A DNA stretch of 64,000 nucleotides from Gudongella sp049310905 (GCF_049310905.1 NZ_JBMEMN010000013.1:1-64000), one strand, 5' to 3'. Shown: positions 42,782 through 52,399, numbered from the stretch's first letter. Notes: generated by a model from the letters alone, not told the origin. Numbers and translations: made by a program.

Positions 42782-43891
42782 GTGGCTATAAAGATTTTCC
42801 ATACTGCAGATATACATATTGGCATGAGATTTAACAGTTACCCTGATGGAGTTAAAGAGCTTTTAAAGGATGCCAGGGTAGAATCAATTGAAAGAATGGT
42901 CAAAATTGCAAACATTGAGGGTTGCGACCTTTTCGTCATTGCAGGGGACCTGTTTGATAAAACAACCGGCATTGACAAAAAGACCCAGACAGCAGTGGCA
43001 AAGAATCTTTCAAGATTTGAAGGAAGCTGTGTTGCAATACTCCCAGGTAACCATGACTATCATACAGAGATGGTCGATCTTTGGAAAAGCTTTCTTTCTC
43101 TTGTTGATGACAAGGTTCTATTCCTTGGAGATGAAAAGCCATACTCTCTTCAGGAGTTTGGACTGGATGCAACAATATATCCAGCAGGGTGTCATTCAAA
43201 ACACTCAGACCAGAATAACCTTGGATGGATTCGGGAGGAGGATATAAATTCTGATTTGATAAATATAGGAGTTGGTCATGGAGCGCTGTCGGGAATTTCT
43301 CCAGACCTTGATAATCAGTACTTTAACATGAGTATTGAGGAGCTTGAGAGCATCCCTGTGGATGTATGGCTTATGGGACATACCCATATAAGCTACCCGG
43401 AGAATGATAAGGTTAACAATTGGAAGACATATAATCCAGGCACACCAGAACCTGATGGGCTTGACTGCAGACACAATGGAAACGGTTGGGTTATCAATGT
43501 ATATGACAAGAATGATATCCAGGCAAGTAGGATTACAACTGGAAAGTACAAATTCAAAGATGAGGAATTTCATATGGAATCAATGGAGGATTACAGGAAA
43601 ATCGATGATTTTTTCAAGGAGTATAAGGATGATACCATAGCCAGAATAAGACTTGAAGGCACACTCGATGAGGATGCCTACAAGCATAGACTTCAAGTGA
43701 TAAATAAACTAGAGGATCAGATATTGTTCCTTGTTCTTGAAGACTCAGACCTAAAGATAAGAATAAATTCAGATAAGATCAAGAAGGAGTTTACAAAGGG
43801 ATCATTTCCAGAGCAATTGCTGCTTTCTCTTCAGGACGATGAAGAAGCACTGCAGATGGCATATGAAATCATTTCGGAGGTGAGGAAATGA
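42782..43891 (+). CDS. SbcD/YhaO-type DNA repair nuclease (metallophosphoesterase)
   Basis: 369 aa with the calcineurin-like phosphoesterase motifs: HTADIHIGM, AGDLFD, LPGNHDYH, GHGALSG and GHTHIS, so the Mn-dependent active site is complete. A C-terminal capping domain of about 100 aa follows. The start is GTG at 42782 with GGAGGG upstream. The stop overlaps the start of the AAA ATPase by 4 nt, so it works as the nuclease half of a SbcCD-like or YhaON-like complex on DNA ends. Confidence 0.93.
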   Translation: MAIKIFHTADIHIGMRFNSYPDGVKELLKDARVESIERMVKIANIEGCDLFVIAGDLFDKTTGIDKKTQTAVAKNLSRFEGSCVAILPGNHDYHTEMVDLWKSFLSLVDDKVLFLGDEKPYSLQEFGLDATIYPAGCHSKHSDQNNLGWIREEDINSDLINIGVGHGALSGISPDLDNQYFNMSIEELESIPVDVWLMGHTHISYPENDKVNNWKTYNPGTPEPDGLDCRHNGNGWVINVYDKNDIQASRITTGKYKFKDEEFHMESMEDYRKIDDFFKEYKDDTIARIRLEGTLDEDAYKHRLQVINKLEDQILFLVLEDSDLKIRINSDKIKKEFTKGSFPEQLLLSLQDDEEALQMAYEIISEVRK

Positions 43892-46311
43892 TAATCAAGG
43901 GATACTCAACCAGACAATTTGCAGGACTTAAGAATATGGATATACAGTTTGATGAGAACCTCAATGTGGTTCTTGGGCCAAACGAGGCAGGAAAGAGCAC
44001 CATTGTAAATGGAATTGTTCACACACTTTTCAATAGTGTCAAGGTGGGTGACAGATCAACACATGACAAGGAATTCAAGAAAAGATTTATGCCCCATCCG
44101 GGAGGGGACTACATTGACGGGAAAATTAATATAAACATAGACGGGGAAGATTACACTCTCGAAAAGGAATGGGGAATATCCCCTTCCATTAAATTCATAC
44201 TTCCTGATGGAACGGTAATGAAGGATGAGAAGGCAATAGACAGTTTCCTAAGGAAAGCAATTATTTTCGGTGAAGAAACCTACAAAAGAATTATTTTCTC
44301 TAAACAGGAGGATTTAAAGGATGCAATTCGGTTTATGACATCCCACGATGACACTAATGTAGAGGTTGGGGATTTTCTGAGGCGAACAGTTATGGAGCTG
44401 GATGGAGTTTCAATGGATGAACTTGAAGCCAGGATTGATGCTCAATTGGATGAAATGTACAAAAGATGGGATATTGATAAGGAATATCCAGAAAACAACA
44501 GAGGAATCAACAATCCATACAAAGTTGGAATCGGCAAGATAGTAGAGGGATTCTATAAAAAGGAAGACCTCCAGCAAAAGCTTAGGGATGCAAGAAAACG
44601 CGAAAAGGAGCTTGAAGATGCCTACACCACCTTTAAAGATCTGGAGACAAACCTTGCCAGCATAAGGAAGAGAAAAGCTGAACTGGAAGAAATTGAAGCT
44701 GATATAAGAAAAAGGATACAGCTGGAGCCTGGAATTAAAGAGACTGAGAAGGAAATTGAAGTACTTAAGGAAATCAACAAGAACTGGCCAGGTAAAAGGC
44801 AAAGACTTACAGAATTATTAGAAGAGATAGATAGCTTAAGTGGAAAACTTAAGGATTTGGATAAGGAAAAGGAACTTGCAGGTAAAGCGGGGGAAAGAGA
44901 CAGGCTAGTGAAGAAAATTCAAGATGTTGAAGATGCAGAAAAAGAACTTAAGGGTATTGAAAAAGAAATCATTGACCAACTGGAAGTTACTAGTGAAGAC
45001 ATTGAATTTCTTGATGATAAGAACCTTCAGTTGAAGGAGGCCCTTATGGTTATAAACACTGTAAATATTAAGGGTAAAGTTATAAGGGTGCCTGATGAGA
45101 CAGATATCTCAGTATCGGAAGGACTCGAAGAACAGAAGAGAGTAGCTGAAGGGGACGAGTTTTTAGCCAAGGGGATTCTCACCATAAAAAGCAGCAATGG
45201 TCTTGAAATCAAAATTTCTGCAGGTGAGCAGGACATGGAAAAGACTGTTGAAGATGTTGAGTTGTTTAGGAAGCAAATATCGGAAAGACTGGAAAAGCTA
45301 GGAGTAGAGTCCATCCAGGAGGCCAAGAGCATAAGAACCGGACAGATAAACCTTGAAGACAAGGCGGAAAAGATCCGAACAAGAATTGAGATTATCCTTG
45401 GTGATGAAACACTTGAGGATATTAAAAAATTGCTATCTGAGTTGCAGGGATTGGAAAATGCCAGGAATCTCGAAGATATTACAAAGGAAATAGAAATTGT
45501 AGGTGAGCAGCTACTTCAAAAGAGAATTGAGAAGAGACAGGTTATGGATGCACTGACCTTATGGGAAGAGAAATATAGTTCAGAGGATGACCTTCTAGAT
45601 ACCATGGTGGATAAAAGAGCTGAGCTCAAACTTAAGGCAATGGAGCTAGAGCCATTAAAAAGACTACCTGAAGAATTTGAAACAACAGATGATTTCTTCC
45701 ATACACTAAAGATCTCAAGAAATGAACTGGATAGTCTTAATACTGAATACTTCAGTGCAAAGGAAAGATATGCAGAGTGCGAAAGAAACCTTCCTGAGAC
45801 ATCATTTGAGGAGATGCAGACTGAGTTTAAGACAGCTCAGGGAGAGTTCAACAGACTAGTAAGAAAAGGAGAGGCTTTGCTCAGAATCAAGAAGGCTTTT
45901 GTCCATACCAAGGTAAGGATGGATCAGGATACAGATAAGCCCTTGGTCGAATCAATGTCAAAATACATGAAAATCCTTACGAGTAATAACTACGACATAA
46001 GGGAAATCGGGGAATCCATGAAAATCATATTGGAGAACAAGAGCTCTGTTAAAATTCCAACTGAACTGCTTTCCACAGGAACAAGAGATTCTGTAGGACT
46101 GGCAATAAGGCTCGCACTTGCAGAGAACCTTCTAAGGGACAGAAAGGGCATGCTTGTTTTGGATGACTGTCTAGTGGATATGGATCCTGAGAGAAAAGAA
46201 AAGGCAGTAAAGATGATAATAGAATTCGCTAAGGACCATCAGGTGATATTTACAACATGTAGTCCACAAACAGCTGAACAGCTTAATGGGAATACAATAG
46301 AGCTCCAATAG
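43888..46311 (+). CDS. YhaN/SbcC-like SMC-type ATPase (no zinc hook)
   Basis: 807 aa. The N-terminal head has FAGLKNMDIQFDENLNVVLGPNEAGKSTIVNGI (Walker A). Long coiled coils follow (about 195-360 and 425-640) and a C-terminal head with STGTRDSVGLAIRLALAENLL (signature) and GMLVLDDCLVDMD (Walker B). It is shorter than SbcC (about 1000-1100 aa). The turn between the coils has no CxxC zinc hook but a small beta-rich segment (near 375-425: INTVNIKGKVIRVP, LTIKSSNGLEIKISAG). This resembles YhaN-like proteins. It partners the preceding nuclease. Confidence 0.9.
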   Translation: MIIKGYSTRQFAGLKNMDIQFDENLNVVLGPNEAGKSTIVNGIVHTLFNSVKVGDRSTHDKEFKKRFMPHPGGDYIDGKININIDGEDYTLEKEWGISPSIKFILPDGTVMKDEKAIDSFLRKAIIFGEETYKRIIFSKQEDLKDAIRFMTSHDDTNVEVGDFLRRTVMELDGVSMDELEARIDAQLDEMYKRWDIDKEYPENNRGINNPYKVGIGKIVEGFYKKEDLQQKLRDARKREKELEDAYTTFKDLETNLASIRKRKAELEEIEADIRKRIQLEPGIKETEKEIEVLKEINKNWPGKRQRLTELLEEIDSLSGKLKDLDKEKELAGKAGERDRLVKKIQDVEDAEKELKGIEKEIIDQLEVTSEDIEFLDDKNLQLKEALMVINTVNIKGKVIRVPDETDISVSEGLEEQKRVAEGDEFLAKGILTIKSSNGLEIKISAGEQDMEKTVEDVELFRKQISERLEKLGVESIQEAKSIRTGQINLEDKAEKIRTRIEIILGDETLEDIKKLLSELQGLENARNLEDITKEIEIVGEQLLQKRIEKRQVMDALTLWEEKYSSEDDLLDTMVDKRAELKLKAMELEPLKRLPEEFETTDDFFHTLKISRNELDSLNTEYFSAKERYAECERNLPETSFEEMQTEFKTAQGEFNRLVRKGEALLRIKKAFVHTKVRMDQDTDKPLVESMSKYMKILTSNNYDIREIGESMKIILENKSSVKIPTELLSTGTRDSVGLAIRLALAENLLRDRKGMLVLDDCLVDMDPERKEKAVKMIIEFAKDHQVIFTTCSPQTAEQLNGNTIELQ

Positions 46312-46322
46312 GACGGTGTTTA

Positions 46323-47012
46323 ATGAAGGAGATAATTTTAAATAATATTAGAATCCAGCTGACCAGAAAGAATATTAAGACCTTGAGACTTTCTGTACAT
46401 CCTCCGGATGGAGAAGTAAGACTTTCTGTTCCGCATAGAATAAGTGATCAGGCTGTTAAAGAGTTTATTGATTCAAGGGAAGAATGGATTATTAGGCAAA
46501 TTAGAAAAGTAAATAGCACACCAAGAGAAACTGCAAAAGAGTATATATCAGGCGAGAATCATATGTTTTTGGGGACAGAGTATAGACTAAGTCTTCAAGA
46601 GACTTCTGGTAAACAGGGTGCAGAGATAGAAGACGGGGAACTGGTTCTCTTTGTAAAAGATGGACATACAAAGGAAAATCGTGAAAAGCTCTTAAAGGAG
46701 TGGTACAGGGAGCAACTAAAAATAGTTATACCAGGATTTATAGCAAAATGGGAACCTATTCTGAAAGTTGAAGTAAAGGACTGGGGAGTCAAGGATATGA
46801 AGACTCGCTGGGGAACCTGCAATACTAGAGATAAAAGAATTTGGATTAATCTGCAGCTGGCAAAAAAGGATGAAAGGTACCTCGAATATATCATTGTTCA
46901 CGAAATGAATCATCTTCTGGAAAGGCTACATAATGATAAATTCAAGGAACATATGACAAAATTTCTCCCTGGTTGGGAGGAGCTTAAAAGGGGACTTAAT
47001 TATAAGGAGTAA
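46323..47012 (+). CDS. YgjP/SprT-like metallopeptidase
   Basis: 229 aa of the DUF45/YgjP family. The zinc motif is IIVHEMNHLLERLHNDKF (HExxH plus a downstream His), preceded by the family signature KTRWGTCNTRDKRIWINLQLAK. The N-terminal third is beta-rich. Some members act as UTP pyrophosphatase-like or DNA-repair associated proteases. It starts 11 nt after the SMC-type ATPase, likely in the same operon. Confidence 0.9.
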   Translation: MKEIILNNIRIQLTRKNIKTLRLSVHPPDGEVRLSVPHRISDQAVKEFIDSREEWIIRQIRKVNSTPRETAKEYISGENHMFLGTEYRLSLQETSGKQGAEIEDGELVLFVKDGHTKENREKLLKEWYREQLKIVIPGFIAKWEPILKVEVKDWGVKDMKTRWGTCNTRDKRIWINLQLAKKDERYLEYIIVHEMNHLLERLHNDKFKEHMTKFLPGWEELKRGLNYKE

Positions 47013-47121
47013 CATAGTTGATAAGAGCAATCACTATCGAAATATAGAAAATCATAAATGCGTTATGATATAATCTATTATCAAAGAGTAATACTATAAA
47101 CGATAGACGAGGTTGATTAGG

Positions 47122-48564
47122 ATGAAGATTATGGACAAATTATTCAATGGCAAGGGATATATAGATGGTATAACAATCATAAATTTGCATGGAGAAATTT
47201 TATTCACAGCTAAATTTAATAATAAGTTAAATGAAAATCCAGAAGTTGATTATGAAGTGGTAGGAGAAAATTTCCTTGAAATATATGAGAATTTGACTGA
47301 AGAAACAAGCAGTACTTACAAGGCAATGACTATGGGAATTCCAATTTATAAAGAACAACAAATGTTGAAATCTAAAGGAAGAGATGAGATTGTAATAACA
47401 TCTTTATCAATCCCAATCAAATCAGGAAATACCATTGTGGGAGGTATTGATTTATCTGTTAGTGAAGATGGAGATAGTTCACTGAATGAAAATCAGAGTA
47501 ATGATAATAATAGAATATCAAATGAGAAAGAAGTGTTTAAAGTTGACTCATTTAAATACAATAAAGTTGAAACACTTCATAGACAAGGACATTATGCTAA
47601 ATATACTTTGGATAATATCATAACAAACAACAAAAAAATGCTAGAGCTAAAAGAATACGTAAAAGTAGCATCTAAATGTAATTTGCCGACGCTGATCTAT
47701 GGAGAAACTGGGACAGGGAAGGAATTATTTGCCCAAGCTATTCATAACTATAGTCCACGAAAAAGTAAACCCTTCATTTCACAAAACTGTGCAGCAATAC
47801 CTGAGAATTTACTGGAAAGCATATTGTTTGGTACATCCAAAGGGGCATTTACAGGGGCGGTTGATAACATAGGATTAATAGAAATGGCTAATGGAGGGAC
47901 TTTGTTTCTAGATGAAATAAATTCAATGCCACTTCACCTGCAGCCAAAACTTCTTAGAGTCCTTGAAGAAGGCACTTTACGAAGGATAGGGTCATTGGAA
48001 AACATCAAGATTGATGTAAAGATTATTGCTGCTATGAATGAAGAGCCTTTAAGAGCAATTGAAAACAAGGAATTAAGGAGAGATATTTATTATAGACTTA
48101 ATGCGATTAATTTCAATATCCCACCTTTAAGAGATAGAAAGGATGATATCCCTATATTATTGGATTTTATGGTCTCGAAGTATAACAGTATGTTTAAAAA
48201 GAACATACAATATATTACAAAGAATGTCTTAGAGGAGATATCAAAGTATGACTGGCCAGGAAACATACGTGAATTAGAAAACATAATGGTATATGCCATG
48301 AGTTTGGTCGACGAAACAAAAACAAATCTTGAGTTTTCAGATATAGAATCAAAATTGGATGAACTGCTTATGCCTGATGTCACTAGACAGATAGAACTTG
48401 ATGTTGACACAAAATCACTAAAGGAATCAGTTAAAGAATATGAACGTAGAATGATTGATAGAGCTTTGAGAAGTACTGAATATAATATTGCAAAGGCAGC
48501 TAAAATGCTATCAATTCCAAGGCAGACTCTTCAAAGGAAGGTAAAGGATTATAATCTAATATAA
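47122..48564 (+). CDS. Sigma-54-dependent enhancer-binding activator
   Basis: 480 aa. Residues 1-120 look like a PAS-type ligand sensor (GITIINLHGEILFTAKFNNK, then ITSLSIPIKSGNTIVGGIDLSV). The AAA+ domain has GETGTGKELF (from residue 194), the sigma-54 contact loop GAFTGA (from 241), Walker B TLFLDEINSM and the arginine finger region. A Fis-type HTH lies at the end (STEYNIAKAAKMLSIPRQTLQRKVK). The ATG at 47122 has GAGG upstream. It lies directly upstream of a sigma-54 promoter for the Ald-like/NhaC operon and probably drives it. Confidence 0.93.
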   Translation: MKIMDKLFNGKGYIDGITIINLHGEILFTAKFNNKLNENPEVDYEVVGENFLEIYENLTEETSSTYKAMTMGIPIYKEQQMLKSKGRDEIVITSLSIPIKSGNTIVGGIDLSVSEDGDSSLNENQSNDNNRISNEKEVFKVDSFKYNKVETLHRQGHYAKYTLDNIITNNKKMLELKEYVKVASKCNLPTLIYGETGTGKELFAQAIHNYSPRKSKPFISQNCAAIPENLLESILFGTSKGAFTGAVDNIGLIEMANGGTLFLDEINSMPLHLQPKLLRVLEEGTLRRIGSLENIKIDVKIIAAMNEEPLRAIENKELRRDIYYRLNAINFNIPPLRDRKDDIPILLDFMVSKYNSMFKKNIQYITKNVLEEISKYDWPGNIRELENIMVYAMSLVDETKTNLEFSDIESKLDELLMPDVTRQIELDVDTKSLKESVKEYERRMIDRALRSTEYNIAKAAKMLSIPRQTLQRKVKDYNLI

Positions 48565-48588
48565 CAAAAGCTTAAAAACGGTCACCTT

Positions 48589-48617
48589 AAAGCCCATTAA
48601 TGGGCTTTTTTATTTTT
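48589..48617 (+). terminator. Terminator of the activator gene
   Basis: AAAGCCCAT TA ATGGGCTTT followed by TTTATTTTTT. Confidence 0.9.
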
Positions 48618-48688
48618 TGAATAACTATTGTTTTCTGTCAATACAGCTAGATGAACCAGATAAAGAAATTGAATGCGGAAAGTAAACA

Positions 48689-48704
48689 TGGCATCAAAAT
48701 TGCA
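48689..48704 (+). promoter_or_regulatory. Sigma-54 promoter of the Ald-like/NhaC operon
   Basis: TGGCAT CAAAA TTGCA: the GG (48690-48691) and GC (48702-48703) are 10 nt apart, the exact -24/-12 spacing. It lies 35 nt before the start at 48740. An upstream dyad CTGT-N4-ACAG (48636-48647) is a weak candidate for the activator site. Confidence 0.88.
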
Positions 48705-48739
48705 ATATATAATCAGTAATAAATATAAGGAGGGGTAGT

Positions 48740-49903
48740 ATGAACTTTGGTGTTCTTAAAGACATTAAGGATGGAGAGTATAGGGTAATTGCAACACCAG
48801 TTGAAGTCTCCGCGATAGTCGATGATGGGCATAATGTATATGTTCAGAAAAGCGCTGGTGAATTGGCTGGATTTCAAGACCAGGAGTATATTTCTGCAGG
48901 AGCAAAGATTCTCGACACAATGGAGGAAATTTACCATACATGTGACCTGGTAGCAAAAGTTAAGGAAATTGAATCGGTGGAGTATGATTTACTTAGAGAA
49001 GAGCAGATTGTTTTTACTTGTATTCATCCAGCGGGTCATCCGGAAGAGGTAAAGGCTTTGCTTGATAAGAAAGTTACTGCATTTACTGCAGAGGATTCCC
49101 ATAGATATGGATCGCCAAATGCTGAAGCCGCAGGAAAGCAAGGAGCTCTATTTGGATTGGAATCACTCCTGTCAATCAATGGAGGAAGTGGAAAATTTGT
49201 TAGTGGTTTGGCTGGTGCACCAGGAATTAAAGTTGTAATTCTAGGTGGTGGTATAGTTGGGAAAAGTGCACTACAGGTTCTTCAATCTCTTGGAGCATGG
49301 GTAACATTAATGGATATAAATATCTTAACTTTAAGAGAAGTTGGTAAACTATACAATGAAAAAGTTAATACAGCCATATCCTCAAGGTACAACATCAAGA
49401 AACTATTACCAGAAACTGATCTCTTAATCAATTGCGTAAAGTGGCCAAAAGGAAGCAAGGAGTTCTTGATTGACAGAGAAATGGTTAAGTCTATGCCTAA
49501 AGGTTCTGTTATTGTAGACATAAGTAATGACTACGGTTGCATAGAAACATTCAGAGAGACCACACATGCAGAACCTCGATATGTTGAAGAAGGGGTCGTC
49601 CATTATTGTGTAGGTAATATCCCAGGGGCTATTTCCAACTCAACATCTATTGCATATGCTGCTTCAGTGCTTCCACATCTAAGGAACATACTGAACCTGG
49701 GAGTAGAAGAAGCGTGCATAAGAGATGGATTTCTAAGAAGGAGTTTGACAGCTCACAAAGGATACCTAACTCATGAAGAAACAAGTGCACTTCAAAATAG
49801 GCCATGGATTAAACCAGAAGATTTATTGGAAATCTCAGATAAGAATCTGGACAAAGCACCACCAGCTACAGTTACCAGATCAAATAATTTTATTAAAAAA
49901 TAA
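48740..49903 (+). CDS. Alanine dehydrogenase-like NAD-dependent enzyme
   Basis: 387 aa. It follows the alanine dehydrogenase layout: a start DIKDGEYRVIATPVEV, AKVKEIE (substrate Lys), CIHPAGHPEE (catalytic His), the Rossmann KVVILGGGIVGKSALQVLQSLGAWVTLMD, and VHYCVGNIPGAISNSTSIAYA, equivalent to the substrate-loop motif of Ald. Divergence from typical Ald suggests another small amino acid could be the substrate. The gene has GGAGG upstream and lies downstream of a sigma-54 promoter. The NhaC transporter gene follows at 15 nt. Confidence 0.87.
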   Translation: MNFGVLKDIKDGEYRVIATPVEVSAIVDDGHNVYVQKSAGELAGFQDQEYISAGAKILDTMEEIYHTCDLVAKVKEIESVEYDLLREEQIVFTCIHPAGHPEEVKALLDKKVTAFTAEDSHRYGSPNAEAAGKQGALFGLESLLSINGGSGKFVSGLAGAPGIKVVILGGGIVGKSALQVLQSLGAWVTLMDINILTLREVGKLYNEKVNTAISSRYNIKKLLPETDLLINCVKWPKGSKEFLIDREMVKSMPKGSVIVDISNDYGCIETFRETTHAEPRYVEEGVVHYCVGNIPGAISNSTSIAYAASVLPHLRNILNLGVEEACIRDGFLRRSLTAHKGYLTHEETSALQNRPWIKPEDLLEISDKNLDKAPPATVTRSNNFIKK

Positions 49904-49917
49904 AAAGGAGTGGTAAA

Positions 49918-51324
49918 ATGGAAGCAATGGATCTTGGCATATTATCATTGGTACCAGCTGTAATAGCAATTGTACTATCATTCGTAACCAAGAATACAGT
50001 CATAGCATTGATGGTGGCTTGTATCACTGGTACACTCATGGCAGGGGAAGGTTTACTGGGATTTCCGAATCTCTTAAAGGCTAGTCTTGGAAGTTCAAGC
50101 TTTGCATGGGTTATGCTATTGAACACATTTATTGGAGTATTGGTAGCATTCTTTCGTAAAACTGGAGCAATACAGGGATTCGCAGAATACATACAGAACA
50201 AGCATCTGAGTAGAAGAGCTATTCAGCTTGTAGCATGGTTCTTAGGTATGTTTGTTTATTTCAGTGATTCATTTAGTCCACTTTTCGTAGGTACTACAAT
50301 GAGAGGCATCTCAGACAAAGCAAAGATTTCAAGAGAGAAATTAGCTTACATAGCTGACTCAGGAGCTGCACCGGTAAGTGTAATAGTTCCAATAACTGGA
50401 TGGGCAGCTTATTTGAGCGGCTTGGCAATAGGTGTTGGTGCAGTAGTAACGCAGGAAGATGCAATGAACTTATTTGTAAGGGCGATACCCTATAATTTCT
50501 ACGCTCTATTTACAATTGCATTTGTAGGTCTAATTGCGGGTGGAGTTATTAAAGACTTCGGACCTATGAAAAAGGCGGAGAGTAGAGCTATAAATGAAGG
50601 GAAAGTATTAAGGGATGGAGCAATACCTCTTATAGGTAGAGAGCTGACAGAGATGGAAGCACATCCTGGTCTGAAACCAAGAGTTTTCCTTAACTTCCTA
50701 TTGCCTGTATTGATGATTATTACTATTGCAATGGGAACATATTTGACAATTAAATCCGCTAAGACAATGGAAGCATTTCTATTTGTACTTATTTTCATGG
50801 GGATTAGTATGTTTTTCCAAGGTATTCCGTTCAATGAAATTATGGATACAGCAACAAATGGTATTAAAGGAGCTGTTCCAGCAGTTGTAATATTAGGTTT
50901 AGCTTATTCCATAAATACACTATCAAGAAATATTGGAACAGCTAATTATATAGTTTCTGTTACAGAAGATTTCTTGACACCACAACTGTTACCGGCAATA
51001 ATATTTATAATTGCTGCTATCGTTGCATTTTCAACTGGTTCATCATGGGGTACATTTGCAATAACAATGCCTATTGCTCTTCCACTGGCATTTGCTTTTA
51101 CAGGTGGAGCAGTTACACCTCTTGTTATGGCATCATTTGCTGCAGTAGCTGGAGGAGGAGTATTTGGAGACCACTGTTCACCTCTTTCTGATACGACAAT
51201 ACTTGCATCAACAGGTGCAGCGGCTGACCATATTGACCACGTTAAGACACAGCTACCATATGCATTGATATGTGGAGGAGTTGCAGTGGCTGGATATCTT
51301 GCAATTGGTTTTATCAGCCTGTAG
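49918..51324 (+). CDS. NhaC-family Na+/H+ antiporter-like transporter
   Basis: 468 aa with about eleven membrane helices of the NhaC/ion transporter superfamily: STGSSWGTFAITMPIALPLAFAF, GGGVFGDHCSPLSDTTILASTGA (the conserved substrate/ion loop) and FVYFSDSFSPLFVGTTM. Family members exchange Na+ for H+ or move amino or organic acids (lysine, malate-lactate types). Co-expression with an alanine-dehydrogenase-like enzyme under sigma-54 control suggests it imports the enzyme's amino acid substrate. It has GGAG upstream. Confidence 0.93.
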   Translation: MEAMDLGILSLVPAVIAIVLSFVTKNTVIALMVACITGTLMAGEGLLGFPNLLKASLGSSSFAWVMLLNTFIGVLVAFFRKTGAIQGFAEYIQNKHLSRRAIQLVAWFLGMFVYFSDSFSPLFVGTTMRGISDKAKISREKLAYIADSGAAPVSVIVPITGWAAYLSGLAIGVGAVVTQEDAMNLFVRAIPYNFYALFTIAFVGLIAGGVIKDFGPMKKAESRAINEGKVLRDGAIPLIGRELTEMEAHPGLKPRVFLNFLLPVLMIITIAMGTYLTIKSAKTMEAFLFVLIFMGISMFFQGIPFNEIMDTATNGIKGAVPAVVILGLAYSINTLSRNIGTANYIVSVTEDFLTPQLLPAIIFIIAAIVAFSTGSSWGTFAITMPIALPLAFAFTGGAVTPLVMASFAAVAGGGVFGDHCSPLSDTTILASTGAAADHIDHVKTQLPYALICGGVAVAGYLAIGFISL

Positions 51325-51365
51325 TTCAAAACAAGATATAAACAATTAATTAATAAATACCTCCC

Positions 51366-51410
51366 AAAGAATCAAGCTTCGATATATGTGGAAGCTTGAT
51401 TCTTTATTTT
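51366..51410 (+). terminator. Terminator of the sigma-54 operon
   Basis: 15-bp perfect stem AAAGAATCAAGCTTC/GAAGCTTGATTCTTT, 10-nt loop, then ATTTT. Confidence 0.92.
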
Positions 51411-51533
51411 TACTCATTAAATTCTATTGTTTACCAGTAATTATAAAATGGTAGGGTATAATATTAGTTATAAGTATGCGCAGGCATACAATTAATATGG
51501 TGGGATTCATAATTAGAAATTGGAGGAAATAAA

Positions 51534-51911
51534 ATGAAAAAAGTTAAACCAAAATACAAAGCGGAAAACAAGGGACATTATTCACCAGGGGTTATTTCAA
51601 ATGGAATGTTATATGTATCGGGACAGCTTTCAATCGACCCTGATACGAGAGAACTTCCAAAAGGTGGCGTAAGGGAACATGCTCAGCAAGCCTTGCAGAA
51701 TCTGGACAGAGTTCTAAAGGAAGCTGGTATCAATAGGGACAATGTGGTTCAGTGCAGAGTCTATGTTATTGATGTCCAGAATTGGGATGCAGTAAATGAG
51801 ATTTATGGAGAGTTTTTTGGAGACCACAAGCCTGCCAGGATTGTAGTTCCAGTACCTGAGCTTCATGGAGGGTGCCTGGTTGAGATCGAGGCAATGGCAG
51901 AGATGGAATAG
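51534..51911 (+). CDS. RidA-family deaminase
   Basis: 125 aa trimeric enzyme that hydrolyses reactive enamine/imine intermediates made by PLP enzymes such as threonine and serine dehydratases. Core parts: YSPGVISNGMLYVSGQLSIDP, HAQQALQNLDRVLKEAGI and HKPARIVVPVPELHGGCLVEIEAMA, with the Arg that binds the substrate carboxylate and the terminal Glu. GGAGG precedes the ATG. A small hairpin (GTATGC/GCATAC, 51476-51491) lies in the leader. Confidence 0.94.
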   Translation: MKKVKPKYKAENKGHYSPGVISNGMLYVSGQLSIDPDTRELPKGGVREHAQQALQNLDRVLKEAGINRDNVVQCRVYVIDVQNWDAVNEIYGEFFGDHKPARIVVPVPELHGGCLVEIEAMAEME

Positions 51912-51943
51912 TTGAAGCTTAAGAAGGATGGGAGATGGATTTG

Positions 51944-52282
51944 ATGATTACTCGTAGAATGAAAATTTCTTTAATAACCGGCATACTACTGGGAATAGTC
52001 TGTATAGTTGGTGCATCTATCAGATCAGGCTTTGAAAGGGAAACATACTGGCTGTTTGCTTTGTGGTACAATCGCCTTTTAATGGGCTTCATAATTGGTG
52101 CTCCATGGAAAACCGCTGGACTTAAGATGGCTCTTACAAGAGGGGCAGTAATAGGATTTCTGGTTTCCTTTGCATTCTACAGCTCGATAGGTTTTGAGGA
52201 TACAACCAGTTTTTTGGCAGGGGTAATCTATGGAATTATAATTGAGTTTGCAGCATATAAGTTCGACACAAGGACAGAATAG
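51944..52282 (+). CDS. Small membrane protein (112 aa)
   Basis: Unassigned. Three to four hydrophobic segments: SLITGILLGIVCIVGASI, LFALWYNRLLMGFIIGAP, ALTRGAVIGFLVSFAFY, and a final GVIYGIIIEFAAYKFD. The ATG at 51944 has GGGAG upstream, 33 nt after the RidA stop, so it may be co-transcribed with RidA. No catalytic motif seen. Confidence 0.75.
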   Translation: MITRRMKISLITGILLGIVCIVGASIRSGFERETYWLFALWYNRLLMGFIIGAPWKTAGLKMALTRGAVIGFLVSFAFYSSIGFEDTTSFLAGVIYGIIIEFAAYKFDTRTE

Positions 52283-52344
52283 ATAACTCTGTAAAGTTAA
52301 TGAATACCAAATGGGATACTGTTGATAAGCCGGCAATGGTATTC

Positions 52345-52399
52345 TTTGTTTCTTAAGCTCATTAGAAATAGTACTAATGGGTAATATATAAGAAACAAA
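52345..52399. repeat. Two-stage stem-loop before the lipid kinase gene
   Basis: The outer stem TTTGTTTCTTA (52345-52355) pairs perfectly with TAAGAAACAAA (52389-52399). The inner CATTAG (52360-52365) pairs with CTAATG (52374-52379). It sits 17 nt before the start codon and has no T-run, so it is not an ordinary terminator. Its role, if any, is unknown. Confidence 0.6.
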
